DNA from: Sinomicrobium pectinilyticum
GTDB lineage: Bacteria; Bacteroidota; Bacteroidia; Flavobacteriales; Flavobacteriaceae
Direction of reading: 5' to 3'
Assembly: GCF_003725735.1 (NCBI RefSeq)
Contig: NZ_RJTM01000162.1
Location: 1-44,305 of the forward strand
Length of the DNA: 44,305 nucleotides
Shown here one piece after another: positions 1-8,795 of the stretch. The notes beneath the pieces were generated by a model. It did not search any database and was not told where the DNA came from. It saw only the letters and a list, made by a program, of their open reading frames with translations. Position numbers and translations under genes: made by a program. The first letter of the stretch is position 1. Each line of letters opens with the position of its first letter.

Positions 1-236
1 TAGCCGCCAAAGTAACCGGTTAAGCGGCTAAAGGGAATGGTTAAGCCGCTCAACCAACTACTTCTGCGGCCAACGTATTTGGTTAAGCGGTCAAAGTAAT
101 CGGTTAAGCGGCTAAAGGGAATGGTTAAGCCGCTCAACGAACTACTTCCGCGGTTAACGTATTTGGTTAAGCGGTCCACCTAACTGGTTAAGCGGCTAAA
201 GGGAATGGTTTAACCGCTCAACCAACTACTTCCGGT
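1..236. repeat. Nested 84-bp / 21-bp tandem repeat, left end outside window
   Basis: Units begin at 18, 102 and 186, an exact 84-bp period. The third unit decays near 236, and bases 1-17 match the end of a further unit, so the array continues to the left. Inside each unit the core GGTTAAGCGGYY recurs at 18, 39, 81, 102, 123, 165, 186 and 207. All of these lie on a 21-bp grid, and the empty grid points (60 and 144) carry degenerate versions ending in GCGG. Copies at 39 and 123 read GGTTAAGCCGCT, which with the preceding copy makes a near-perfect 12-bp inverted repeat. There are no unique spacers, so this is not a CRISPR array. Function is unknown. Confidence 0.9.
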
Positions 237-352
237 GTCAAAGGGATTGCTTTAATGGCCATTTTCAGGGGCTTAACAGGGAAACATTTAGGGTTGTGAA
301 CGTCCCGGGCTTCGCAGCGCCGGTCTACTGGTAGTTGTGTTGTGGGAGAGGC

Positions 353-422
353 TAAGTATGAAGCACGAAGTATGAAGTACGAAGCATGAAATAAGAAGCA
401 GGAAATAAGAAGCAGGAAGTAT
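353..422. repeat. 7-bp tandem array, consensus GAAGYAN
   Basis: About nine to ten consecutive heptamers of the form GAAGTAT, GAAGCAC, GAAGTAC, GAAATAA or GAAGCAG run without a phase break from about 353 to 422. A four-unit array of the same family lies downstream of the second susD at 17970-17997. It is intergenic, and no coding role is seen. Confidence 0.8.
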
Positions 423-734
423 GGTGTCGTTGAGTTAGTGTTATAGACGTCTTAAAAGAGATATGCTTTGTATTTATTGGTTTCCATCGTGAAATCTCAG
501 GGCACAGGAAATTACAAAAGTTGGGATATAACCATGATTTGTGCCTGGCGAGACTCTTCTTTCCGCGAGTGGAACACTACTCCGGGCAGGTTCGTCTCAA
601 AATCTGCGCGAGCCTTTTGTCTTATCCGTTATTCACGTTTAGTAATGACATTTATGTCCGGATATCCTGTTGAATGGTAAGCACTTTAAAGAGATAATAT
701 TTCGAATAAGTATATTTTCCGGTATCGTATATTT
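423..734. other. Gene-free stretch before the susCD-1 terminator
   Basis: I see no supportable gene here. Short open frames exist on both strands, but they have no recognisable protein sequence, and those near 801 are shadows of the susD gene. The stretch from 237 to 352, between the two repeat arrays, is likewise empty of recognised features. Confidence 0.6.
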
Positions 735-773
735 AAAAAAAATCACCGGGATTAATTTTATATATCCCGGTGA
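735..773 (-). terminator. Rho-independent terminator of susCD pair 1
   Basis: Read on the minus strand, a 9-bp perfect stem (TCACCGGGA / TCCCGGTGA, at 773-765 and 751-743) with an AT-rich 13-nt loop is followed directly by eight T residues (742-735). It lies 28 bp past the susD stop codon, the expected place for the end of the susC-susD transcript. Confidence 0.9.
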
Positions 774-800
774 CAATAATTTATTTGAACTTTCGCACGT

Positions 801-2660
801 TTATGATTTAGGTCCGGCCCCGTATTCCGGGTTTTCCAGATCGAACCATATCCTTTCCGAGTTTAAGGTGTTCGGATTATTTGTTCCCGTAGTAAAGCCC
901 TGCTCTTGTGCGGCTTTGACCTGGTTTTCGTAGTTTTTATTGTCTTCCGTAGGGGTGCCGATGACAAAACGCCGGGGTACGGTAAGCTCGGCTCCCGATG
1001 AAAGGAAGGGATCTCTGGGTAAATAGGAACTGCCTGTTTTCGGTATTCCCGAACGGCGGACCAGTGCCCACAGATCTCCGGGGGTGCCTGCGAAATTAAT
1101 ATATTGCTGAATATATACTTTTTCAAGGGCATCCGTAGCCAGGTCGTATGCCGGTTGTTCCAGCAGATCGGCTATTTCTCCTTCTTTTAACCGGGTGGAT
1201 GCCTCGGCTGCTTCTGTCTCATTGGTGTAAACCGGGTCTTTCTCATAATAAGGCATGCCGTTATTTTGGGACAAGGCATCCAGTCTTCTTACGGATAGCT
1301 CCACACCTCTATCGAAATATTCCTGTGCAGATTTCGGGAGGCTGGCCCCAAGTAACTTGAATTCGGCCAGATAAAGGTTGGTTTCCGCGGAAGATCCCAA
1401 TATTACATTCAGTCCGGGGTAGTTGTCTCTTTGTTCAATGACTCTTCCCCCGGGTTTGGTCGGATAGGTATGATTGAACCCGGTACGGGTTATTCTTTCG
1501 GAATAGCTGGAGGTGGAGGTATACGTTTTTTCAACTCCATCCAAGCTTATTCTGTTTAATTCGTTTTGTTTGAAGTACGGATCGTTTGAAGACTCGAATA
1601 CGGCATCCGGAGAAAGAGGGGCACCGAAATACCTTACCCAGGGTTCCCCGGGTGCCTTCCAGGAATTAAAATCACCATTTTCATCCTTTTCCACATATTG
1701 TTCGACATAAGGAGGAAGCTCTTTTCCCGTATCTATGAATGCCTGGACAACTTCCGCATTAAAATGGTTTTTGGTGAACAGAAAACGCACACGGGGATCT
1801 TTATTGGTCACCATGAAATCTATAATATTCTTTCCTGCGGTTCCCGGTTGGGTACCATTGCCGGTACCATAATATTGCACGCCACGTCTGTATATGAAGT
1901 CATCACTGAGATCGTCCATATAACCTGCAGGTGAGTTTACCACCTCTTCTGCTATCTGCAGCGCTTTCTCCCTGTCTTTGTTGATGAGCCTTGCTGCTAT
2001 TTTTAATTTAAGCAGATTGCAGAATTTTGCCCATTTGATATAATTTCCCCCGTAAATGATATCCTGATCGTCCATATTATATTGATCGGAGGCCATGAGT
2101 TCCGGAATAGCATTATCCAGTTCTTCCAGCCAGATATCAAACAGGTGTTCCTGGTGGTCATAGACCGGTGTGAGCAGGCGGGGATTGGTATACCCGGCCA
2201 GTGCGGCTTCGGTGTAAATACGGGATCCCAAATTGTCGGTTTCTGTTAATGCCGGTTGTATGAGTATGGGATAAGTCATGGCTCTCATTGATCTTCTCAC
2301 GGCTTTGTTCTCCGCGTCCATCGAATCGATCCTGGCCCGGATATCCCTTATATTCGGAAAAAGGGAGGCATAAATGTTATGCCCTCCGGAAGGCCCCATT
2401 TCTACGAATTGTTCCTCATTTCCAAGCCCTGCACCGGTGAGCTGGCTCCAGGGGAATACATAATCGAAGTTATTGTAAAACCATAGCGTATAGTCGTCCT
2501 GGTACATTTGCTCTATGGATTTGGTAATGGAAAAGCGGAGCTCAGGTTCTACAACGGTCGACGGGTCCGTGTTCAAATCGGCAAAGTCATCCTTGCTGCA
2601 CCCTGCCATTGCTAGCAAAAACAGGGATAGTGATATATGCATTAATTTTTTCATTGTCAT
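801..2660 (-). CDS. SusD/RagB-family outer-membrane nutrient-binding lipoprotein
   Basis: A 619-residue SusD-like protein, nearest the SusD-like_2 (RagB-type) group. The N-terminus has a lipoprotein signal with hydrophobic residues 8-19 and lipobox AMAGC, lipid-carrying Cys21, so it should sit on the outer membrane as the lid over its SusC partner. The body shows family features: an early NTDPST segment, a WAKFCNLLKLKIAARL helix pair typical of the TPR-like core, and a late YINFAGTPGDLWALVRRSG segment. Start: ATG at 2660; a second in-frame ATG two codons later is equally possible. It is the second gene of a two-gene operon, 13 bp after the susC stop, and ends just before a strong terminator. 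The ligand cannot be read from sequence, and no glycosidase or peptidase is encoded in the pair. Confidence 0.93.
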   Translation of the reverse strand: MTMKKLMHISLSLFLLAMAGCSKDDFADLNTDPSTVVEPELRFSITKSIEQMYQDDYTLWFYNNFDYVFPWSQLTGAGLGNEEQFVEMGPSGGHNIYASLFPNIRDIRARIDSMDAENKAVRRSMRAMTYPILIQPALTETDNLGSRIYTEAALAGYTNPRLLTPVYDHQEHLFDIWLEELDNAIPELMASDQYNMDDQDIIYGGNYIKWAKFCNLLKLKIAARLINKDREKALQIAEEVVNSPAGYMDDLSDDFIYRRGVQYYGTGNGTQPGTAGKNIIDFMVTNKDPRVRFLFTKNHFNAEVVQAFIDTGKELPPYVEQYVEKDENGDFNSWKAPGEPWVRYFGAPLSPDAVFESSNDPYFKQNELNRISLDGVEKTYTSTSSYSERITRTGFNHTYPTKPGGRVIEQRDNYPGLNVILGSSAETNLYLAEFKLLGASLPKSAQEYFDRGVELSVRRLDALSQNNGMPYYEKDPVYTNETEAAEASTRLKEGEIADLLEQPAYDLATDALEKVYIQQYINFAGTPGDLWALVRRSGIPKTGSSYLPRDPFLSSGAELTVPRRFVIGTPTEDNKNYENQVKAAQEQGFTTGTNNPNTLNSERIWFDLENPEYGAGPKS

Positions 2661-2673
2661 GTCTGTTTACAAA

Positions 2674-5600
2674 TTAAAAATCGATAGCTATGGTCATGGT
2701 ATACGAAGCGGTATAGGGTATAAAACCTCGTTCCCTGTAGGAATCACTACTGCTGGTACCCCTGAAACTCTCCGGGTTTAAATGGTTGGGCAAATTGTTA
2801 TAGATATACCCGAGGTTCCTGGCATTTAGCGCGATATAAAAATTCCGGGCACCCAGTTTATCGGAAATTTTTTTGGGAAAATTATAACCCAGGGAAATAT
2901 TTCGGAGTGCAATATATTTTACTTCGCTGAACCAGTCGTTATTGACCACCCCGTTACCCCAGGAATTTTTGAAGTAATGGTAAAAGCTGGCATGGGTAGG
3001 TTCTATGTATCCCTGGTCAAAGGCTTCCTGGTATGTCATTCCTCCGACATCCACGGAAGTCCCGTTGGGAGCTGTTACCATTTGTCCGGGAGCGAATACC
3101 CCTTCCGGAATGACACCGTCATTGAATTGCTGCCCTTGTGTGTCTCCGTACTGGGATGTCCAGCTTAAGCCCCCGTATTCCGGGCTTCGTCCTTTCAAAG
3201 AGGTCTCGAGCCAGCCATATGCCGTCCCGTAGCGATTGGAGTACGAAGCAATATGTCCTCCAAACCGGGCGTCCAGGAGTACGGACAGGGATATTCCCTT
3301 GTAGGTAAAAGAGTTGTTCAGGGAACCTTCGAAATCGGGTTGTATTTTACCTATCCGTTCGGGTTCATAACTTCTTTCATAAAGCGCTCCCCGGCGGGAA
3401 TCATTCCAGATTAAAAGGTTCATGCCGTTTCTGGGATCGTTCGGGTCATCGGACTGCCATTTCTTAGGATTGCTGTCTGTCATCAAAACCCCGTATTCTC
3501 CTCCTTCAAAGGCTACGGAACCGATTCGGAAATTACCGTACGCCACATCACCTCCAAGGGCTTTATAGGCACCGTAGTCTTCGTGCAGGTCCTTTATCTT
3601 GGTCGTGTTCTTCCAGTAATTAAAAGTAGCATTCCATTCGAAATCTTTTGTTCTTACGGGGGTTCCGGTAAGGCTGATTTCCACACCGTAATTGCTTAGC
3701 GTACCGATATTGGTGAATAAAGAGTTGTATCCCGATTCCTGGGGGAGCGGAACTTCACCGATCTGATTTTTAATGGTTTCGTTATAATACGCTACGTCAA
3801 GTCCCAGCCTGCTATTGAAAAACCTTACATCGGCCCCTATCTCATAGGAATTTTTCCTTTCGGGCTGGATGCTTCTGTCTACAAGAGTGGTTGTGATATT
3901 GTTCAGATATACGAATTTGTCCCCATCCAGTTGATATCTTCCTATATCATATCCTTTATTAATGGCATAGGGATCAGTATCACTACCTACCTGTGCCCAG
4001 GATGCCCGGAGTTTTCCGAAGGTAAACCAGTTAGATGTATTCAATGTCTCGGAAAAGAGCCATGAAGTACTTACGGACGGGTAGAAATAAGAGTAATTGC
4101 CTTCTCCGCTCGAATATACGAGTGAAGAGGACCAGTCGTTCCTGCCGGTTATATCCAGGAAAAGCTGGTCTTTATATGCAAAGCTGGAAAGGAAGTACAG
4201 AGAGCTGATCTGTTTGGTACCGTAGACCTTTCCGCTGGATACAGGAACCCGTTTGGAGTTCTCGAGGAAGAACTGTCCCGGTACTATAAGCCCTCCGTCC
4301 GTGCGGATATCGGTTTCCGATTTTTCCTGTTTCCATAACTCTCCGCCCAGGAGCAGTTGTGCGGAAAGGTCGGGAGTCAGGTTTTTCCGGAAGTTAGCGG
4401 TGAGTTTACCTGTATAACTCTTGTCCGTATTATTTCTTAACTGGTATTCTCCCCCGTCGTTCAGGAATCCGCTTCCCAGGTTTTTCTTTTCGTATTTGGT
4501 GGTATAATAATTCATGTTCCCTTCGGCAGTAACCGTAACCCAGTCGGTGAGTTCCGCCGTTAGCCGGACTACGGGACGGGTTACCTGTTCGTCGTTTTCC
4601 GCGCTGTTCATATAATAGTCAAACCAGGTCCCGGGACTCGGAATAAAAGCGTATTCATCCCCGTAGGCATTGGAAGGGATACCGCCATGGGGGGCTTGCC
4701 AGTATTGCCGTTGTTTGTACTTTTCCGGATTATACCAGTTAGACCATCCTACTGTACTTATGAATAACTGGGAAATATCATTTCTCGCATTCCTGGCTTT
4801 GGAGGTTGTAAAGGAGATCGAGGCATCCGCTTTTAACCAGTTGGCGAGATTGTAAGATCCGGAGAACAGTAAGGCATCTCTTTTAAAACTGTTGTTAGGT
4901 AATGTTCCTGTTCTGTCATTATGAGAAAGGGACAGGTAAAAATTTCCCTTTTCGTTTCCTCCTGTAAGGGAAAGGGAAGTGTTGGTGTTCCATCCGGTGT
5001 CATAGGCCTTTAAAAGATTGTCCTTTACCGGGCTGTACGTTGTCATCTCTCCGTCATATCCGATAATTGGACGTCCGTCAAATCTGGGTCCGAAGCCCAT
5101 ATCTCCCCAGGGGTGGTTTATTTTGGTGGGGATACCCTCATCATTGGTATAGAATTGATTTGTGGAAAAGCGGTAGTAATTGCCGTTAGGATCTCTTTCT
5201 CCGTAATCCGTGTATCCTGCTAATGCCCCGGGACCAAATGCATATTGTATATCCGGCTGACGGTACACATGGTCGACCCCTACGGATTGTTTTACGGAAA
5301 TTCCCAATCCTCTGGCCCTGGAACCATCCTTGGTTTTTATAAGGACTACACCGTTTAATCCTCTGGAACCATACAAGGCTGTGGCAGCGGCCCCCTTCAG
5401 TACAGAAACACTCTCATAGTCATCCGGATTCAGGTTTTTGAGGATATTACCATAGTCATTGGCATTTCCGTCCCAGTCGGCACTGGCGTTGGATACCTCA
5501 TTTTCCAGGATCACACCGTCAATTACAAATATGGGCTGGTTATTTTTGGAGTTAAGTGCGGACACCCCTCTGATCTGTATTTTGGAGTTTCCGAAAAGCC

Positions 5601-6087
5601 CGCCGTCGGAAGTTCCGATACTAACCCCGGCAGCCTTTCCCTGTAGGGCCTGGATGGGGTTTACGGTATTTACTTTGGCCAGCTCATCTCCTTTTACCTC
5701 GGTCATGGCATAGCCCAGCTTTTTGGTTTCTCTTTTAATACCCAGAGCGGTAACGACTACTCCTTCCAGTTCCTGGGTGTCGGCAGATAATGATACGTTT
5801 ATAACCGATTGTCCGGCAACCGGAATCTCCTGCGAGGTATAACCGATATTGGAAAAGACCAGTACGGCATTATCCGGTACGTCGATGGTATAATTGCCAT
5901 CGAAATCTGTCGAGACCCCGATAGAGGTTCCCTTAATTACAATGTTTACTCCCGGCAGGGGTATACCATCGTCTGCATCGGTTACCACACCGGTAACGGA
6001 CCTTTCCTGTGCCAATACAAATTGGCACCAGAAGAAAATTGCAGAAAGCACATAAGCTGATTTTCTTTTGTTCATCATAGTTTTCAT
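2674..6087 (-). CDS. SusC/RagA-family TonB-dependent outer-membrane transporter
   Basis: 1137 residues. In order: signal peptide 1-27 (cleavage after LAQ), a carboxypeptidase-D-like domain about 31-100 (GVVTDADDGIPLPGVNIVIKG, DFDGNY, IGYTSQEIPV), a TonB-box-like stretch VVVTALG at about 110-116, a plug domain with FVIDGV and LKGAAATALYGSRG, then a long beta-barrel ending in hydrophobic residues with a terminal Phe. It imports a bound ligand across the outer membrane using TonB energy, with the downstream SusD as partner. It lacks an N-terminal STN domain, so unlike the second SusC in this window it is not wired for direct sigma/anti-sigma signalling. No regulator gene adjoins it. Substrate unknown. 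Confidence 0.96.
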   Translation of the reverse strand: MKTMMNKRKSAYVLSAIFFWCQFVLAQERSVTGVVTDADDGIPLPGVNIVIKGTSIGVSTDFDGNYTIDVPDNAVLVFSNIGYTSQEIPVAGQSVINVSLSADTQELEGVVVTALGIKRETKKLGYAMTEVKGDELAKVNTVNPIQALQGKAAGVSIGTSDGGLFGNSKIQIRGVSALNSKNNQPIFVIDGVILENEVSNASADWDGNANDYGNILKNLNPDDYESVSVLKGAAATALYGSRGLNGVVLIKTKDGSRARGLGISVKQSVGVDHVYRQPDIQYAFGPGALAGYTDYGERDPNGNYYRFSTNQFYTNDEGIPTKINHPWGDMGFGPRFDGRPIIGYDGEMTTYSPVKDNLLKAYDTGWNTNTSLSLTGGNEKGNFYLSLSHNDRTGTLPNNSFKRDALLFSGSYNLANWLKADASISFTTSKARNARNDISQLFISTVGWSNWYNPEKYKQRQYWQAPHGGIPSNAYGDEYAFIPSPGTWFDYYMNSAENDEQVTRPVVRLTAELTDWVTVTAEGNMNYYTTKYEKKNLGSGFLNDGGEYQLRNNTDKSYTGKLTANFRKNLTPDLSAQLLLGGELWKQEKSETDIRTDGGLIVPGQFFLENSKRVPVSSGKVYGTKQISSLYFLSSFAYKDQLFLDITGRNDWSSSLVYSSGEGNYSYFYPSVSTSWLFSETLNTSNWFTFGKLRASWAQVGSDTDPYAINKGYDIGRYQLDGDKFVYLNNITTTLVDRSIQPERKNSYEIGADVRFFNSRLGLDVAYYNETIKNQIGEVPLPQESGYNSLFTNIGTLSNYGVEISLTGTPVRTKDFEWNATFNYWKNTTKIKDLHEDYGAYKALGGDVAYGNFRIGSVAFEGGEYGVLMTDSNPKKWQSDDPNDPRNGMNLLIWNDSRRGALYERSYEPERIGKIQPDFEGSLNNSFTYKGISLSVLLDARFGGHIASYSNRYGTAYGWLETSLKGRSPEYGGLSWTSQYGDTQGQQFNDGVIPEGVFAPGQMVTAPNGTSVDVGGMTYQEAFDQGYIEPTHASFYHYFKNSWGNGVVNNDWFSEVKYIALRNISLGYNFPKKISDKLGARNFYIALNARNLGYIYNNLPNHLNPESFRGTSSSDSYRERGFIPYTASYTMTIAIDF

Positions 6088-6355
6088 TAGTTAGTTAATT
6101 AAATGGTTTTAACATTTGTGTTATCGAAAACATACAAATCGATAAAATCCCCTAAAACGTTTTAGAATTGCATGTAAATGTTATGAAAAAGTTAAAATTT
6201 AACAATTAAAATCGACGAATGACAATTCCAAAAAGCTAAATAACGTTTGTGTAGCGGTAGGGGATGTGAAAAATATAATATGGTCATTGTGACCTTTTTC
6301 TATTGTGTTTTTAACATTTCTTTTGCATCTTTACGCACTTAATTAATGCTATTAT
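6088..6355. other. Divergent intergenic region of susC-1 and the metalloprotease gene
   Basis: This AT-rich 268-bp spacer must hold promoters for both flanking genes. I find only imperfect Bacteroidota -7 boxes (TCGATTTG-like on the minus strand near 6140; TTCTTTTG on the plus strand near 6320), so no promoter is called. No operator or riboswitch is evident. Confidence 0.4.
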
Positions 6356-7153
6356 ATGTCGGCAAAAAGGATTTTATGGGGGTTGCTGCTTTTGGTTATT
6401 GTATCTGCAGGGATAATAAGTTGTTCCGGTGATGACGGTAACGAAGGGATGGTCCCCAAGGAAACAGAGAAAGCTTTAAATCGCGAACAACCGGGAGATG
6501 CTGCACACGATTTGCTTTCGGCGCAGAATTATTCCAGGATTGTTTTAGAATTTATATACATAGAAGGATATGAGCCTTCTTCCCAGTCCGTAGAAAACCT
6601 TAAGTCTTTTATCGAAGCGCGGATGCACAAACCGGGCGGGATTGTTATCGAAGAAAGGTGGATAGACTCCCCGGGACTTTCCGAATACAGTGTGGATGCC
6701 GTGTTTGAACTGGAAAAGGAGGAGCGGATGCGATATACGGATAAGGAAGACGGAGAGATCACCGTTTTTGCATTTTTTGCAGATAAAGGATCGGACAAGA
6801 ATGAAGGAAACCAGGTAGTCCTCGGAGCTGCGTACCTGAATACTTCTTTTGTGATCTATGAATCTACCATACGCGAAATATCAGGCAGGACAGGGGCTCC
6901 CAGCAGGGTAACTATGGAAAGTACCGTCTTGCAGCACGAATTCGGACATCTGCTCGGACTGGTTGACCTGGGAACGGAAATGCAGGAAGATCATCTCGAT
7001 GAAGCAAACGGCCACCACTGTGATGTGGAAGAATGCCTGATGTTCCACCAGGCAGAATCGGGCGGAAACATTTCCGATCTCATAAGCGGGGGAGAAATAC
7101 CCGGACTGGATGCACAATGCCTGGCTGATCTCAGGGCGAACGGTGGAAAATAA
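6356..7153 (+). CDS. Metzincin-like zinc metalloprotease lipoprotein
   Basis: 265 residues. The N-terminus is a lipoprotein signal with Cys23 (GIISC). The catalytic motif HEFGHLLGLVD starts at residue 194: His194, Glu195 and His198 with Gly201 and Asp204 match the metzincin form HExxHxxGxxD, in which Asp replaces the usual third His. A CLMFH segment about 30 residues later is a likely Met-turn, and the region between is rich in His, Asp and Cys (NGHHCDVEECLM). It resembles the short proteins annotated as membrane metalloprotease in Flavobacteriaceae. It is predicted to sit in the periplasm or on the cell surface. It lies 120 bp before era and is probably transcribed separately. Natural substrate unknown. 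Confidence 0.75.
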   Translation: MSAKRILWGLLLLVIVSAGIISCSGDDGNEGMVPKETEKALNREQPGDAAHDLLSAQNYSRIVLEFIYIEGYEPSSQSVENLKSFIEARMHKPGGIVIEERWIDSPGLSEYSVDAVFELEKEERMRYTDKEDGEITVFAFFADKGSDKNEGNQVVLGAAYLNTSFVIYESTIREISGRTGAPSRVTMESTVLQHEFGHLLGLVDLGTEMQEDHLDEANGHHCDVEECLMFHQAESGGNISDLISGGEIPGLDAQCLADLRANGGK

Positions 7154-7241
7154 AGGTCCATATACATGATATTCCAATGATTTTGTGCTGAATAAGAGAG
7201 AATAGTGCCCGGTACATAGTACAAGTTTGTTCCGTAATTGA

Positions 7242-7249
7242 TAATTTTG
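7242..7249 (+). promoter_or_regulatory. Putative -7 box of the era promoter
   Basis: TAATTTTG matches the Bacteroidota -7 consensus TAnnTTTG exactly, 24 bp before the chosen era start. No well-spaced -33 TTG was found, so this is tentative. It overlaps the N-terminal extension of the longer open frame, which supports the later start. Confidence 0.35.
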
Positions 7250-7273
7250 CCGGAGAATCACAATTCAGTATCT

Positions 7274-8155
7274 ATGCACAAAGCAGGTTTTGTAAATATT
7301 ATAGGGAATCCCAATGTCGGGAAGTCTACCCTGATGAATGCCCTTGTAGGCGAAAAACTATCTATTATTACATCCAAAGCGCAAACCACACGGCACCGGA
7401 TATTCGGTATTGTGAACGGAGAGGATTTTCAGGTGGTTTTTTCGGATACTCCGGGCGTCATAAAGCCTGCGTATAAGTTGCAGGAATCCATGATGGACTT
7501 CGTAAAATCGGCTTTTGAAGATGCGGATGTACTTGTTTACATGGTAGAAATAGGCGAGAAGAAACTGAAAGACGAGGCCTTTTTTGCAAAACTCAGTAAA
7601 ACAAAAATTCCCGTACTGCTATTGCTGAACAAGATAGATACTTCTTCACAAGAGGAGCTGGAAACACAGGTAACCTACTGGAAAGAAGAACTTCCCGGCG
7701 CTGAGATATATCCTATTTCGGCCTTGAAGAATTTTAATGTACGGGAAGTGTTCGAACGGATACTGGAATTGCTGCCGGAATCCCCCGCATTTTATCCCAA
7801 GGATATGATAACGGATAAACCGGAACGCTTTTTCGTCAACGAGGCCATTCGTGAAAAAATACTGCTTTTCTATAAAAAGGAGATCCCCTATTCGGTTGAA
7901 GTGGAGACTGAGGAATTCCTGGAAGAGGAAGAAATCATCCGGATACGTTCCGTGATCATGGTGGAACGGGATTCGCAGAAAGGGATTATCATAGGCCATA
8001 AGGGCAGCGCCCTGAAAAAAGTGGGGGTTGAGGCCCGTAAAGACCTCGAAGCCTTTTTTGGCAAGCAGGTACACCTGGAGCTCTTTGTGAAGGTAAACAA
8101 GGACTGGAGAAGCAATGACAGGCAGTTGCGCCGGTTCGGATACAATCAGAAGTAA
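7274..8155 (+). CDS. era: GTPase Era, 16S rRNA-binding ribosome assembly factor
   Basis: 293 residues from the ATG at 7274. An upstream in-frame ATG at 7238 would add 12 residues not typical of Era and overlap the likely promoter, so the shorter form is preferred. GTPase motifs: G1 GNPNVGKS (11-18), TTR (G2 region, about 38-40), G3 DTPG (58-61), G4 NKID (119-122). A C-terminal type-2 KH domain follows, with its GHKG loop in GIIIGHKGSALKKVG. Era binds the 3' end of 16S rRNA through the KH domain and couples GTP hydrolysis to 30S maturation. Length and motif order are those of the full family. The related two-domain GTPase Der is encoded nearby. Confidence 0.97.
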   Translation: MHKAGFVNIIGNPNVGKSTLMNALVGEKLSIITSKAQTTRHRIFGIVNGEDFQVVFSDTPGVIKPAYKLQESMMDFVKSAFEDADVLVYMVEIGEKKLKDEAFFAKLSKTKIPVLLLLNKIDTSSQEELETQVTYWKEELPGAEIYPISALKNFNVREVFERILELLPESPAFYPKDMITDKPERFFVNEAIREKILLFYKKEIPYSVEVETEEFLEEEEIIRIRSVIMVERDSQKGIIIGHKGSALKKVGVEARKDLEAFFGKQVHLELFVKVNKDWRSNDRQLRRFGYNQK

Positions 8156-8172
8156 GACCGGGAAACCGGGAA

Positions 8173-8667
8173 TCAGTTCAGTAAACTGCGATTGTTCAGA
8201 AACTCATAATAACCGTAAATAAGGGTTTTTCCCTTCGATTTTTTTGACTTCCGGATGGTATATAATGTCCCCCAGCAGGTGAGCATCAGTATAGACAGTA
8301 TCAGAAGAAGTGTATATCCCGCCCCGGTATACCAGTTCAGAAAAGTCCGGATAATTAACACCATGAAAGCTATACCCGTTGCAAGTTGCAGGTAGAGCAA
8401 TATGTTCCATAAGGAAGACCTGGGAGCAAACCATCCGGAAAGGACACTCCGGGATTCATCGATCCTGTTTACTTCCAGATGCAGTTGCGGAGACCACCAT
8501 TCCTCTTCCTCTTCGGACATAACGATAAGGGTATGTTCATTGGAACGGGTTACCCTGTAAAGTGGGTTGGAAGTCTGCAAAAAAGTAGAGACAATGAAGT
8601 TTTTGTTCTTTGGAAGTTCGACTGAAAACTGCGGATCAAGGGCAATTTTGTCACCTAGGCTTTTCAT
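8173..8667 (-). CDS. Small two-pass membrane protein of unknown function
   Basis: 164 residues, family not recognised with certainty. The N-terminal half (1-80) is soluble and mixed charged, with an acidic stretch MSEEEEEWWSP. Two hydrophobic segments at about 89-108 and 114-133 look like transmembrane helices, followed by a basic segment IRKSKKSKGK that probably faces the cytoplasm. It is encoded against its neighbours in the 640-bp gap between era and der, with its stop only 17 bp from the era stop. Proximity to the GTPase genes does not establish a shared function. The frame is long and the composition protein-like, so I treat it as real. Confidence 0.7.
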   Translation of the reverse strand: MKSLGDKIALDPQFSVELPKNKNFIVSTFLQTSNPLYRVTRSNEHTLIVMSEEEEEWWSPQLHLEVNRIDESRSVLSGWFAPRSSLWNILLYLQLATGIAFMVLIIRTFLNWYTGAGYTLLLILSILMLTCWGTLYTIRKSKKSKGKTLIYGYYEFLNNRSLLN

Positions 8668-8768
8668 TACCTGTTTTTTAGAATGCTAAATGTAATTCTT
8701 TTTTAATAAAAAACATAATTTTTTATCTTGCTTCCGAAGTTTCGATCCACTCTTAAAAAAGGAAGTAT

Positions 8769-8776
8769 TACCTTTG
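8769..8776 (+). promoter_or_regulatory. Putative -7 box of the der promoter
   Basis: TACCTTTG fits TAnnTTTG exactly and lies 20 bp upstream of the der ATG. No clear -33 element at the standard distance. Confidence 0.4.
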
Positions 8777-8795
8777 CCCCTTTAAAACTTTTTGC

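Noticed and set aside
1-236. Possible CRISPR array
   Set aside because: The whole 84-bp unit repeats; there are no unique spacers between conserved repeats.
468-933. Short plus-strand open frames
   Set aside because: No protein-like composition, and the second overlaps a terminator and the end of the susD gene.
6881-7261. 126-residue minus-strand frame opposite the metalloprotease
   Set aside because: It lies opposite a gene with clear catalytic motifs and shows no family features.
7238-7273. Longer Era start at 7238
   Set aside because: The extra 12 residues are not typical of Era and overlap an exact -7 box; ATG 7274 gives the usual N-terminus.
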